DNA of 64,000 nucleotides from CATOSD01 sp965226695 (GTDB taxonomy: Bacteria > Chloroflexota > Dehalococcoidia > Lucifugimonadales > CATOSD01): contig OZ245405.1 in assembly GCA_965226695.1 (NCBI GenBank), forward strand, positions 930,001 to 994,000, written 5' to 3'. The position numbers and the translations under genes were made by a program. The notes under the pieces were generated by a model. It worked only from the letters and a program-made list of their open reading frames with translations, was not told where the DNA came from and searched no databases. Each line of letters starts with the position of its first letter. The stretch's first letter is position 1. Below are positions 26,744-36,625 of the stretch, piece after piece.

Positions 26744-27912
26744 TTAGGCTGGTAAGCCTAGCCTTGAAGAGCTCATGAAGACTCTGAAACGTTCGAGTGG
26801 GACTGAGAGGAAGCTCCCCGTAGAGGACGCAACTGCCCCGAGTTCATCGCATTCATCCGCCGCTATCTTCTGCTCGCCTCTGTATTGCGACATGACAGCA
26901 GTAATCGAAGACGGCCTTGTTCCGATGCGGCGCTCGACGCAGGTGAGAAGCGCCTCCTGCGCCGCCCCGTACGCCGTCGACGACGCCACCGCCGCCGACA
27001 ACTCCCCGATCATCTCCGCCACGATGGCCCACTCGTCCCACGTCACGTACACCGCAGCAGACTCCGCCGACGCTACCACCGCGTGGCTCACCACCACCCT
27101 GGACTTGCGCGTCCCCCGCGTCTCGGACCACACCTCCTTCGTGGCCGAGGTGCTGGAAGCGCCCAGGTCCGTCCACGCGCCGCTCGACCACTCCTGCCAC
27201 TGGTAAACGGCGCCCGACGGCACATCCCCGCCCGCGGTGAGCGTGACCGTGCTCGTTGCCGCCAGCCCGGACTGGGGAAACTCAGGCGAAGCCGACACGC
27301 TGACGCTGACGGCCTTCCACTCGACAGCCACCGGCGCCGACTCCACAGTCGTTCCGAAGTCGTACACCACCACCACCCTGTAGAAATTCACAGACGCAAC
27401 GTCGGACGTAACGTCCATAGTGGCCGACGTGGTCGTCGTCCCCAGGTCGCTCCAACTGCCAGTCTTCCACTCCTGCCACCGGTAGTGTGCAACAGAGCCC
27501 TGGGATTGCGCCGCCGCCGTCAGCGTCACCGCCTGCCGAACGAATGCCGGCTGCGACCCGGCCGCCAGCGTCGGCGCGCCCGGCGCAGCCGACGCCACCG
27601 TCACCTCGTGGCTGTGCACCGTCGTCTGCGTGCCATTTCGCGGATCGTGGATGAGGGTCGCGACCACCGTCGAGGTCGATACCGAGCAGGCGCGTATGCG
27701 GGCCTGGCGCCGCAACGTGGTCCCGAACCCGGGGTTCAGGTTGCCCATCTGGTCGGCCTTGTCCGAACAGCCGGCGTTGAACCCGAATTCGCCACTGCTC
27801 ACCGTCAACTCCACCCTGTATCTCGCCGCCGCCGCGCGCGTCACCGCGCCGATAGCTCCTCAACCTTGTCCGAAACTATGGCCCACTCCTTCTTCTGGCG
27901 TCTTACCCTCAT
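26744..27912 (-). pseudogene. Ig-like repeat surface protein, N-terminal fragment
   Basis: Two similar Ig-type domains are recognisable by YRWQEWKTGSWSDLG and YQWQEWSSGAWTDLG, each followed by a SATxxV strand and a closing APVAVEW or AAVYVTWDEW. WAIVSDKVEELSA near the start and WAIVAEMIGELSAAV after the second repeat look like the same helix used twice. The first copy lies in another frame (ATG 27912 to stop near 27845), so a one-base shift separates it from GTG 27844. A second shift near 26800 separates this part from the phospholipase-like fragment. No export signal is visible. A repeat-bearing extracellular protein in decay is the simplest reading. Confidence 0.5.
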
Positions 27913-27924
27913 GTCCAGGTATGC

Positions 27925-29720
27925 CTAGGGGCCTCCGTGCAATCGACCGTAGAGATCGCGAAACGCGGCTCTGAGGTGAACAGGAGTATGGCGCAGAAAA
28001 GCATCATAGACCGTTTCCTCAGAATGTCTTCGGTGTCTGATTGTCGACAGATGCAACTCTCTAATCGCTGCTGACACCGCCTCTTCACCCAAAGCAAAAA
28101 GAGCCTGCAGAAAGAAGTTCTCACCCATGTAGTTGTGGCAGATACTGTACAGATGGCTCGGCACGAGGTCATTCAGGTGGTGTATGTTCTCTACGTTACG
28201 TTCTCACCGCCAACCGTACAAGGGAGGGCCTCATTCATTAGCCAATCAGAGCGATCAGCAAGCCTCTCTAGGCCCTTATGATCATTGAAGTAGGACTCGA
28301 GGAAGCCAGCCCCGCCTGCCGACAACCAATGGGGTCCAATGCCAGAAGTGAAGTAGTAGTACGCTATCCCACGCGGAATACCCCACACCTTGCCATTCCA
28401 ACCACGCAGAAGAGTCATGGAGTTCCACCGATAGCTACCGGTAGTTGTATAGGTCCCGTTGCCGTCCCCGACAACTAACAACACAATGATGAACGTCTTG
28501 GGGAAAGGTGCCCCCACGAACTGTTCGCCTACCCTCGCACTATCTTTGATGATGTCGACTACATCGTCGTCCGGCGGGAAGGGTTCGTTCTGAACGACCC
28601 ATATGTCTACATCGCCTGCTAGAGGGAGCGAAACGGTTCTCTTCTGCACAAAGGGGGTTTGAGCCAAGTCTTCGATCAGAGACTTGTCATCAGCAAAAAA
28701 TAGGCTTTTGAAGGCAATTACCAAGGCAGCCTCATCATCGTCAAAGGTGTAGGTAAACCAGGGCTGGGTACTGACGACGTCTGCAATGTAGTTGAGCTCG
28801 ACTAGTGCGTCGGCATACAAATCCCTCGTTCGGTCCCCCTCAAACCAGTCCGAACCTTCAACTCCCCTTGCCAGTTCTAAGTCCTTGGCCGTGATATCGG
28901 CCAGACGGGCGATCGCCGTCCACTCGTTTTCGGATACGCCGTCGGTGAACCACGATGAGCTTACAACCGATCGCGCAAGTTCAGGATCCTTCTCTACAAT
29001 GTCTTGAAGAGTGACAGGTATTCTCCACTCGAAGTCTCCTAGCTCGTCTGCGAACCATGGTAATTTCGCAATCGTTTCCGCCAGCGACGAGTCCTTGGAC
29101 GCAATGCGCTTCAACGCTTTGAGAGCACTCCACTCGTCATGGCTGATGTTATAGATGACCCAGTCTTGTTTTGCTAGGGTCTCAACTAATTCTATGTCTA
29201 CGATGGCGATATCCAACAGTACGTCGAAGACGATGTCGTCCCACCTATCTATTCCGTCCGATACCCAGCGATTTCTGGCAATTTCGGTCGCCGCTCCCGG
29301 GTCACGCAGCCATAGATCGACGAGAAAGGCATGGATATCCTCAACATCGGTACGGGGCCGATACCGGGTCCACGAGGCGACTTTAGCCAGTTCCACGACA
29401 GCAGTCTCTCGTGCGGTGGGAGTGGGCGACGGTGTTGGGGTGGGAGTCGGTATGGGAGTGGCGGTGGCGGTCGGACTGGGCGACGGTGTCGCGGTGGGAG
29501 TCGGTATGGGAGTGGTGGTGGCGGTCGGACTGGGCGATGGAGTCGCAGTAGGAGTCGGTGTGGGCGTCGGCGTGGCAGGGATTGGCGTGGGCGGGCTGGC
29601 TACCTCCGGCGTTGGTGTAACTGCCAAGGTCAAGTCGCCGCCGCACGCCGCTACGACACAGGCTGCCAGCAGGCAGGACAGCCCGACACAAAGTATCCTC
29701 GCAGGGTGAACGCATTTCAT
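27925..29720 (-). pseudogene. lipoprotein with WF-DG repeats and degenerate metalloprotease domain, frameshifted
   Basis: ATG 29720 begins a lipoprotein signal (ILCVGLSCLLAAC) and a Pro/Thr stalk. About seven degenerate helical repeats of the type LAKxxWFxDGVxxxEWxAIx follow, then a domain starting LPLAGDVDIWVV. In relatives this last domain carries HExxH (HEVAHYYW type). Here the site reads PRGIAYYYFTSG, so zinc ligands are missing. The frame stops at 28191 because ACGTA is duplicated in tandem at GAACGTAACGTAGAGAAC. Without the extra five bases it continues as ENVENIHHLNDLVPSHLYSI to a natural stop at 27925. Two independent defects suggest loss of protease function. The repeats may still have bound partners on the cell surface. 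Confidence 0.65.
29405..29590 (+). repeat. tandem repeat encoding the Pro/Thr stalk of the lipoprotein
   Basis: A unit of about 60 bases (GTGGGAGTCGGTATGGGAGT, then GGCGGTCGGACTGGGCGA) is present twice, with shorter partial copies on either side. On the minus strand it encodes Thr-Pro and Ser-Pro dipeptides. Confidence 0.75.
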
Positions 29721-30172
29721 ATCGAGTAGACACACATTATGGGAGTGCTGTCGGCCGGTTGCTCCGCCAAACCAAGTGCAACTGCTGTCTTGAGGGTGAC
29801 AGCCACCTGTACAACCGCAACACCGGTCTCTCCGCACGGGGCGGGATTACCGGCGCTATCCTAGCACAGAGTATGTGACAATAGTGTCAGGTATGATCAT
29901 ATAGTGTGTGAGGTTACATAATATCGTGTGAAATACCGCTCCTCGCTCGCCAAACGGCGCAAAACCGGCGTTTGGCGACAGCGCGGGATGACACGGCTCC
30001 TGGCCGAGCCGGTGGAGGCGCGTGGTGCGGAGTGGCGCGGTGATGTTCGCGGCCCAGGCGCCGCAGATTATCTTGAACGCACGCAGGTAGGGGCGCTAAG
30101 ACCGAGCCGCGGTGAGCCAGTAGACTCCGATTCTACACTGTAGCGGGAACTTATCCATTCGAAGAATACGCT
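29721..30172. other. intergenic region upstream of typA with a strong hairpin
   Basis: An AT-rich stretch (29870-29935) contains GTGACAATAGTGTC and TATAGTGTG. A hairpin with 10-base arms follows: TCGCCAAACG (29947-29956) and CGTTTGGCGA (29969-29978). It has no T-tract. It may lie in the typA leader. The plus-strand open frame from 29928 lacks protein-like features and is not called. Confidence 0.5.
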
Positions 30173-32035
30173 ATGATAGTAGCCGAGGTAATGAATTTGA
30201 ACGACAATCAGAACAGCGATATACGTAACCTGGCCATCATAGCCCACGTCGACCACGGCAAGACTACCCTGGTCGACGCGCTGCTGAAACAAGGCCAGGT
30301 GTTCCGGGCCCACCAACAGGTGGGGGCCTTGATTATGGACACCAACCCGCTGGAGCGAGAGCGCGGCATCACGATTCTGGCCAAGAACGCCTCGGTCTCC
30401 TACGGGGGCATCAGGATCAACATCATCGACACGCCTGGCCACGCGGACTTCGGCGGCGAGGTGGAGCGTGTCATGAACATGGCCGACGGCTGTCTATTGC
30501 TGGTAGACGCCGTGGACGGACCCATGCCCCAGACCGCTTACGTGCTGCGCCAAGCCCTACAGCAAAACGTCACCCCCATGGTGGTCATCAACAAGATAGA
30601 CCGACCCGAGGCCCGGGTGGCTGAGGTGGTAGAGATGGTCCAGGACCTTTTCCTGGAGGTGGCTACCAGTGCAGAGCAGCTGGATTTCCCCGTGCTCTAT
30701 GCATCTGCCCAGAGAGGTTACGCCACAACGAACCTGGACGAGCCTGGGTCGGACATGCAACCCCTCTTCGAAGCTATCCTCAATTCCGTGCCACCGCCGA
30801 CCGGGGACCCCGGCTCCCCACTGCAAATGCTTGTTGCGGCGCTCGACCACGACAGCTACCTCGGACAAGTCGCCGTCGGACGGATCACCAACGGCACACT
30901 CAGGTTGCGCGACGAAGTAGCCCTGTTGGGCCGCGACGCCGAGCTCACCTCCCACGTCGTGGAGCGCATATTCGTGTTTCGTGGGGTGGAGCGGGTTGAA
31001 GTCTCCGAAGCCCATACCGGGGACATTGTGGCCGTCACCGGCCCTGAGGGCGTGTCCATAGGCGACACCATCGCCTCTCTCGAAAGCCCAAAGGCCTTAC
31101 CGTCTATCGACATCAACGAACCGACAGTGCGCATGACCTTTGGCGTCAACACCTCCCCATTTATGGGCAGAGAAGGAGACAACTGCACCTCCCGCGATCT
31201 CTACGGACGGCTGATGAAAGAGCTGCGGACCAACGTCAGCCTCCGGGTGGAGACCACCCCCAGCCCCGACGTGTTCGTGGTCTCCGGACGGGGAGAACTG
31301 CACCTGTCCATCTTGGTCGAGACTATGCGCCGTGAACAGTTCGAATTCCAGGTGTCCCGTCCCGCGCCCGTCACCAAGGTCATCGCAGGCAAGGTACACG
31401 AGCCCTGGGAGACCCTGAATATCACCACCCACGAAGAGCACGTGGGAGTGCTGACCAAACACCTATCCGCCAACTTGGGCCAACTCCGGGACATACGGTA
31501 CGGCGAGGACAGTTACGTCTACCTGGAGTACAAGATTCCCACCCGAGGGCTTATCGGATTCAACGCTTTCTTTCTCCGCGCAACACGCGGCGACGGGGTG
31601 AAGAGCAGTATCTTCACCTCGTACGAACCGATGGAAGGAGAAATTCAGACCCAGCGCAGTGGCGCGCTTGTGGCATCGGAGGTCGGCGTCGCCGTCACCT
31701 ATGGTCTGCTCAACGCCCAGGGCAGGGGCGACACGTTCATCGACCCCGGCACAAAGATCTACCCCGGCATGATCGTAGGCTCCCATTCCCGCGGGGGCGA
31801 CATCGAGATCAATGTCTGCAAGGAGAAGAAGCTGACCAACGTTCGTTCGTCAACGGCCGACGTGGCGAAACGCCTGAAGGCGACTATGAGGATGAGCCTC
31901 GAGGAAGTGCTGGCGTTCGTTTCTGATGACGAGCTCGTGGAAGTCACTCCCCAAAACTTGCGACTACGCAAGAAGGAACTCTCCGCTGTGGACCGCAAGC
32001 GCAAGCGCCGCGGCGGAGCCCGGGCCCGAGGCTAG
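30173..32035 (+). CDS. typA: translational GTPase TypA/BipA
   Basis: 620 residues, the usual length. G1 AHVDHGKT, G2 region ERERGITI, G3 DTPGHADF, G4 NKIDR and G5 YASAQRGYA identify a ribosome-binding elongation-factor-type GTPase. After domain II come the EF-G-like domain III, domain V-like and TypA-specific C-terminal regions (YEPMEGEIQTQRSGALVASE; RPAPVTKVI). TypA assists 50S assembly and stress or low-temperature growth. The start is ATG 30173 or ATG 30191, neither with a strong ribosome binding site. GC content is slightly lower than in ftsH but fits the core genome. It is flanked by the broken lipoprotein locus and a DEAD-box helicase, and all three lie within the segment bounded by tRNA duplications. 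Confidence 0.96.
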   Translation: MIVAEVMNLNDNQNSDIRNLAIIAHVDHGKTTLVDALLKQGQVFRAHQQVGALIMDTNPLERERGITILAKNASVSYGGIRINIIDTPGHADFGGEVERVMNMADGCLLLVDAVDGPMPQTAYVLRQALQQNVTPMVVINKIDRPEARVAEVVEMVQDLFLEVATSAEQLDFPVLYASAQRGYATTNLDEPGSDMQPLFEAILNSVPPPTGDPGSPLQMLVAALDHDSYLGQVAVGRITNGTLRLRDEVALLGRDAELTSHVVERIFVFRGVERVEVSEAHTGDIVAVTGPEGVSIGDTIASLESPKALPSIDINEPTVRMTFGVNTSPFMGREGDNCTSRDLYGRLMKELRTNVSLRVETTPSPDVFVVSGRGELHLSILVETMRREQFEFQVSRPAPVTKVIAGKVHEPWETLNITTHEEHVGVLTKHLSANLGQLRDIRYGEDSYVYLEYKIPTRGLIGFNAFFLRATRGDGVKSSIFTSYEPMEGEIQTQRSGALVASEVGVAVTYGLLNAQGRGDTFIDPGTKIYPGMIVGSHSRGGDIEINVCKEKKLTNVRSSTADVAKRLKATMRMSLEEVLAFVSDDELVEVTPQNLRLRKKELSAVDRKRKRRGGARARG

Positions 32036-32241
32036 GCGCCTCCCGGACCGCCGGTGATGTGCGGCGGCGCAAGCGGGCTAGGATACGTTCACAGAGTTTC
32101 TGTTAGAATAGACCAACGTCCGTGAGCGGCGCACCCCGGCTCAGTACAGAAGTCGACTATCGTCCCTCCCACTGTCCTGTCTTCTCCGACCCGCGCTGGC
32201 TCATTGTTTCGATCCACTAGAAAGAGGTACTTTATTCCCGT

Positions 32242-33630
32242 ATGCCATCAATACCAATGACAACCCGCACCCTTCGGCCCGACCGTAAGAACCGCCACCC
32301 CGCGATATGTACCGCCTGCAATGCATCCACGTCCGTACCCTTCCTGCCAAGCCCGGACAGGCCGGTGTACTGCAGCCCGTGCCTTCAAGCCCGTCGTCAC
32401 TCCCCCGCAGCCGCGGTCATATCACCCGTGAACCAGCCGGTGATGGGCGATGAGTCCCGCGATGATACCGACAACGCCGTGGACCCCGTTTTTCCCGGAA
32501 TGGCCCTGAAGGCCACTACCAGGCAGGCGATTGCACGAATGGACATATCCGGCCCCACACCCATTCAAGAGAAGACCATCCCGCACCTGCTGCAGGGCCG
32601 CGACCTGATAGGTCAGGCACGCACTGGGTCCGGCAAGACGCTCGCGTTCGCCGTTCCCATGGTGGAGCAGTGCGACCCGTCGGTCAGGCGGGTTCAGGCG
32701 CTCGTGCTTGTGCCCACGCGGGAGTTGGCCATTCAGGTGGCCGAAGTCACAGAGGTCCTGGCATCATCGCAGCGCCTGCGCGTGATGCTACTGTACGGTG
32801 GTCGGTCGTTGAAACCAGAGTATGCAGCGTTGAGGAGTGGCGCCCAGATCGTCATTGGCACGCCGGGCCGGACGCTCGACCACGTGCGCCAAGGCACTCT
32901 CGACCTGCGATCAGTGCGATTCATGGTGCTGGATGAAGCAGACGAGATGCTGGACAGGGGCTTCGCCCACGATGTCGAGGCGATCCTTGGCGAGACCCCC
33001 TCGGAACGCCAGACGGCGCTCATGTCCGCCACCATGCCTCAGTGGGTTGCCAAGACTGCGGCGAAGCACCTGAAAGAGCCCGTAACGGTCGAAGTGGACG
33101 CAGAGCTGCAATCCCTGCCCACGGTGGACCACCTCGTGTACACCATCCAAAAGAGCGACAAGATCGAGGTCCTCCAGGACCTGCTGAACGAGCGGTACGG
33201 CGCCCGGGTTATTGTCTTCGCCAAGACCAAACACGGCGTCAAGAAGCTGGCGAAACAACTCGACAGCATGGGCTATCCAGTTGGAGCGCTTCAAGGCAAC
33301 CTCAGTCAGAACGCCCGCGAGCGTGTGATGAAGGACTTCCGTTCCGGCGCCGCCCCAATCCTGGTTGCAACGAATGTCGCTGCGAGAGGCCTGGACGTCG
33401 AGGGCATTGGGCAGGTCATCAACTATGACTTGCCGGACACAGAGTTGCTCTTCACACACCGGGTCGGAAGAACTGGCCGAATGGGCCGCTCCGGTGAGGC
33501 GGTGACGCTTGTCACTTCAGATGAAGAGCGGAAGTGGCGGGACATTGAGCGGGGCCTCGGCCTCCGGTTCAAACGCATGCCCTGGAGAGTCACCCGTCAG
33601 GGAGCGCAGTCTCGAGCGAGCTACGCGTAG
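32242..33630 (+). CDS. DEAD-box RNA helicase with N-terminal zinc finger
   Basis: 462 residues. All helicase motifs are present: Q motif ISGPTPIQEK, motif I ARTGSGKT, Ia PTRELA, Ib TPGR, II as VLDEADEML, III SAT, IV VIVFAKT, V ATNVAARGLDV and VI HRVGRTGRMGR. The first 50 residues carry CTAC and CSPC spaced 17 residues apart, matching the zinc-binding CxxC-CxxC domain seen at the ends of some Chloroflexota proteins. Following it is a Pro/Ala linker. The short C-terminus (RQGAQSRASYA) lacks the RNA-binding domain of DbpA or CsdA, so the zinc finger may supply RNA contact. It may unwind structured mRNA or assist ribosome assembly together with TypA just upstream. The start has only a weak AGAGG thirteen bases away. 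Confidence 0.92.
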   Translation: MPSIPMTTRTLRPDRKNRHPAICTACNASTSVPFLPSPDRPVYCSPCLQARRHSPAAAVISPVNQPVMGDESRDDTDNAVDPVFPGMALKATTRQAIARMDISGPTPIQEKTIPHLLQGRDLIGQARTGSGKTLAFAVPMVEQCDPSVRRVQALVLVPTRELAIQVAEVTEVLASSQRLRVMLLYGGRSLKPEYAALRSGAQIVIGTPGRTLDHVRQGTLDLRSVRFMVLDEADEMLDRGFAHDVEAILGETPSERQTALMSATMPQWVAKTAAKHLKEPVTVEVDAELQSLPTVDHLVYTIQKSDKIEVLQDLLNERYGARVIVFAKTKHGVKKLAKQLDSMGYPVGALQGNLSQNARERVMKDFRSGAAPILVATNVAARGLDVEGIGQVINYDLPDTELLFTHRVGRTGRMGRSGEAVTLVTSDEERKWRDIERGLGLRFKRMPWRVTRQGAQSRASYA

Positions 33631-34077
33631 GGTCCAGTTCCAAATCCTGGTTGCCGGGGCGGGTACAGCCTTCTGTCGTGGGCTGGCAAAAGGCGACACG
33701 CAGCAAGTGTGCCGGCTCGTTCGGCACCAGTTTGACCCAAACTACCAGGGTCGGGATCTCTACCCAGGTCCGCCAGCCCGAGCCGGCGTCACAGCCCCCG
33801 ACCACGTCGGTCGGGGGCTGTACCAGCACCAGGAGCACATCCACCTCTGGTTCGAGCCTCCGTGAGCACACCTACACGTACCGAATTGAGCATGTTTGCC
33901 AAAGCTGGTTTGGCAGAGGTCAAGTCGTTAAGTGTATCTTTGAAGCGACTTCAGATGAGGAGATGCTGATTTGCCGCAGAGTTGGCGGTTCAGGCAGTGG
34001 ATGGTACGAAGGTGGTCGTCAACGCCTCAGTGAACAAGAGCTACGATGCGGATGGACTGAGAGGGCAGAATGATGGG
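33631..34077. other. intergenic region with hairpins and a possible gene remnant
   Basis: GTGCCG/CGGCAC near 33710 and a 13-base-pair stem at 33791-33821 form hairpins. An open stretch reading TYTYRIEHVCQSWFGRGQVV then IFEATSDEEMLICRRV (about 33870-34073) looks protein-like but has no start or signal in frame. It may be a decayed secreted-protein piece. Confidence in coding is low. Confidence 0.4.
33791..33821. terminator. strong hairpin downstream of the DEAD-box gene
   Basis: ACAGCCCCCGACC pairs with GGTCGGGGGCTGT around a five-base loop. No T-tract follows on either strand, so termination is possible but not certain. Confidence 0.4.
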
Positions 34078-34154
34078 TGGTAGCGCATAGGGGATTCGAA
34101 CCCCTGATCTCCGCCTTGAGAGGGCGGTGTCCTTGGCCACTAGACGAATGCGCC
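34078..34154 (-). tRNA. tRNA-Glu (CTC), copy 2
   Basis: Same sequence and structure as 25233-25309: anticodon CTC, encoded CCA. Second copy of the duplicated segment. Confidence 0.95.
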
Positions 34155-34182
34155 ACGCAAAGGCCCTGCTGAAATGCCGTCC

Positions 34183-34256
34183 TGGCTGGGGATCGAGGAT
34201 TCGAACCTCGGCTTACAGATCCAGAGTCTGTCGTTCTACCACTAGACTAATCCCCA
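34183..34256 (-). tRNA. tRNA-Gln (CTG), copy 2
   Basis: Anticodon CTG, encoded CCA. Differs from copy 1 at one base (C instead of T in AACGACAGAC). Both copies keep a foldable cloverleaf and so may be functional. Confidence 0.95.
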
Positions 34257-34370
34257 GCGCGCCTGTATTTTATCAAGGGATTTTCGCCAATTCAAGCCCA
34301 ACGTCGACCGCGAAACCTGTCCCACTCTAAAAGGTGCCACACATATGAGGGCCCGGCGCCGCACCACCGC

Positions 34371-34555
34371 CGTCATTCACCCGGCCCCATCGACATTCAC
34401 GCGGCCCCACCGTCATTCCCGCAAACGGAGACCGTCAATCCCTCAAACGGAGTCCATTGCATAGCCGTCATTCCGGCCGCATGACCGTCACTCCCGTCGC
34501 ATGACCGCCATTCCGGCCGCACAACCGTCATTCCGGCCCCCGAGCCGGAATCCAG
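34371..34555 (+). repeat. degenerate cluster of CGTCATTCC repeats
   Basis: Several units of roughly 22-25 bases with the core GACCGTCATTCCGGCCGCAT (variants CACTCCCGTCGCAT, CGCCATTCCGGCCGCAC) end in the full palindrome at 34527-34555. This stretch is absent from the first copy of the duplicated segment and so was inserted or expanded after duplication. Confidence 0.75.
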
Positions 34556-34584
34556 CGGTGGCGGATGCCAGAAGGAGACGACAA

Positions 34585-35586
34585 TTGAAAATAGGACTGT
34601 TTCTCAATACCCAGACTCCAGACAGCGACGCGCTGCCGACGGTCATCGCCGACTGCGCCGAGCAGGTGCGGACCGCCCGCGACGCCGGATTCGACATCAT
34701 CTGCGCCGGTCAGCACTATCTCTCCGCGCCCTACTCTCAACCCGCAACGCTGCCTTTCCTCGCTCGCATGGCTGCCGAGTCGGGCGACATGGCGGTTTGC
34801 GCCGGCGTCATCCTGCTCCCGCTCCACAACCCCGTCGACGTCGCTGAGACCGTGGCCACCATGGACGCCATCTGCGGCGGCCGGTTCGTCTTTGGCATCG
34901 GCCTGGGTTACCGCGACGATGAGTACGCCGCCTTCGGCGTCCGGCGCTCGGAGCGCGTTCCCCGCATGACAGAGGCGCTGGAGGTGATCAAGGCTCTGTG
35001 GACCGAGGACGAGGTGGAATTCCAGGGCCGCTTCTACACGGTTCCCAGATCCAGCCCCACCACGCGGCCCGTGCAGAAGCCGCACCCGCCCATCTGGGTC
35101 GCCGCCAACCATGACAACGCCATCCGGCGCGCCGGCCGCTGGGGTTACCCCTGGATGATCAATCCTCACGCCACCATGACCATGATCGCCGACCAGATCC
35201 CGCTGTACCGCGATGCGCTCGCCGAGGGCGGCCAGCCGGATCCCGGCGAGCTTCCGCTGGTCCGCGAAATGTACGTGGCCACCGACAGGGAGACGGCGTT
35301 CGTGGACAGCCAGCCCTATCTGGAGGGCAAGTACGCCGCCTATGCCGCCTGGGGCCAGGACAAGGCGCTGCCCGGCGAGGAGGACTTTACCATCCCCTAT
35401 GCCGACCTCGCCCGCGACAGGTTCGTGCTCGGCGCGCCGGACGACATTGTGCGCGAAATCGAACGCTACGAGCGCGAGCTGGGCGTAACGCACATCCTCT
35501 TCCGCATGCAGTGGCCCGGAATGCCCCAGGAGCAGGTGCTGCGCGAGTTGGACATCCTCGGCCGCGATGTCGTGCCGCGCATCTAG
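34585..35586 (+). CDS. luciferase-like flavin-dependent monooxygenase (LLM class)
   Basis: 333 residues from TTG 34585, preceded by AAGGAGA. The bacterial-luciferase TIM barrel is evident: MKIGLFLNTQT as strand 1, DAGFDIICAGQHYLS, VCAGVILLPLHNPVDVAETV, GGRFVFGIGLGYRDDEY, RMTEALEVIKALWTEDEVEF and PPIWVAA. Such enzymes use FMNH2 or F420H2 to oxygenate or reduce organic substrates. The deazaflavin or flavin choice is not decidable here. A near-identical 5' fragment lies at 25552, so this gene took part in a duplication. A second family member follows after 42 bases, probably in the same operon. Confidence 0.9.
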   Translation: MKIGLFLNTQTPDSDALPTVIADCAEQVRTARDAGFDIICAGQHYLSAPYSQPATLPFLARMAAESGDMAVCAGVILLPLHNPVDVAETVATMDAICGGRFVFGIGLGYRDDEYAAFGVRRSERVPRMTEALEVIKALWTEDEVEFQGRFYTVPRSSPTTRPVQKPHPPIWVAANHDNAIRRAGRWGYPWMINPHATMTMIADQIPLYRDALAEGGQPDPGELPLVREMYVATDRETAFVDSQPYLEGKYAAYAAWGQDKALPGEEDFTIPYADLARDRFVLGAPDDIVREIERYERELGVTHILFRMQWPGMPQEQVLRELDILGRDVVPRI

Positions 35587-35628
35587 CGGCAAGCGAACGA
35601 ACCCGAGTACAACAGAGGAGACACAACA

Positions 35629-36495
35629 ATGAAGCTAGGCGTAGTTTTCCCCCAGACTGAGATCACGTCGGACCCTTCGGCGGTGAAGGAGTATGCCCAG
35701 GCGGCCGAGTCGCTCGGCTACAACCACCTGCTCGCGTTCGACCACGTGCTGGGCGCGAACGCGGAGAGCCGCCCGGGCTGGAGCGGCGCCTACCGCCACA
35801 CCAACCAGTTCCACGAGCCGTTCGTGCTGTTCGGCTATCTCGCCGGGGTGACCGAACGGATCGAGCTGGTGACGGGCGTCATCATCCTGCCGCAGCGCCA
35901 GACGGCGCTGGTCGCGAAGCAGACCGCGGCGGTAGACGTGCTCAGCGGCGGACGCCTGCGCCTGGGTATCGGCGTGGGTTGGAACGCGGTTGAGTACGAG
36001 GCGCTGGGCGAGAACTTCCACGACCGTGGCCGGCGCTCCGAGGAGCAGATCGAGCTGATGCGACGGCTGTGGACGGAGGACCTGGTCACGTTCGAGGGCC
36101 GCTGGCACAAGGTCACGGACGCCGGCATCAACCCGCTGCCCGTGCAGCGTCCCATCCCGGTGTGGTTCGGGGGCCGCGCGCCGCAGACAATCAGCCGCAT
36201 CGCGCGCATGGGCGACGGCTGGTTCCCGCTGTTCCCGCCGAACGACGAGGGCCGCGCGCTCATTGAGGACATGCGCGAGCAGACGAGCGCGGCGGGGCGT
36301 GACCCCGACGCCATCGGCATCGAGAGCTGGGTGTCGATACGCCGCGGCTCGCCCGACGAGTGGGCCGCGGCGGTTGACAGTTGGCGCGAGCTAGGCGCGA
36401 CGCACATATCGGTCAACACGATGAACGCCGGCCTGTCCTCCCCCGCCGAGCACATCGACGCCATACGCCGTTTCAAGGAGGTGGTGGGCAGCTAG
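35629..36495 (+). CDS. LLM-class F420-dependent oxidoreductase
   Basis: 288 residues from ATG 35629, with AGAGGAGA upstream. Barrel landmarks: MKLGVVFPQTEI, YNHLLAFDHVLG, IELVTGVIILPQRQTALVAK, GRLRLGIGVGWNAVEYEALG, RGRRSEEQIELMRRLWTE and PIPVWFGG. The pattern GVGWNxxEYEALG is typical of the F420-type subgroup (TIGR03619-like). It probably acts with the upstream paralogue, from which it is quite distant in sequence, on a small organic substrate. Converges with the DUF3179 gene. Confidence 0.9.
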   Translation: MKLGVVFPQTEITSDPSAVKEYAQAAESLGYNHLLAFDHVLGANAESRPGWSGAYRHTNQFHEPFVLFGYLAGVTERIELVTGVIILPQRQTALVAKQTAAVDVLSGGRLRLGIGVGWNAVEYEALGENFHDRGRRSEEQIELMRRLWTEDLVTFEGRWHKVTDAGINPLPVQRPIPVWFGGRAPQTISRIARMGDGWFPLFPPNDEGRALIEDMREQTSAAGRDPDAIGIESWVSIRRGSPDEWAAAVDSWRELGATHISVNTMNAGLSSPAEHIDAIRRFKEVVGS

Positions 36496-36625
36496 GTGGG
36501 AACCGCGCTGAGGGCGTTCCCAATGCCGCTCTCTGAGGAAGGTCAATCGTAGGGTCGGCTCGCGAACCGCCCTTGCGGCTGGGCGCGCGGCGCTTTGGCC
36601 ATTCCATGCGGCGAGGTCCGGGCGT

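Noticed and set aside
29928..30143. Small gene upstream of typA
   Set aside because: Arg/Gly-rich composition, no ribosome binding site, and it crosses a strong hairpin.
25233..34256. Integrative element bounded by tRNA attachment sites
   Set aside because: No integrase or transposase lies between, and typA looks like core genome. Duplication is the safer reading.
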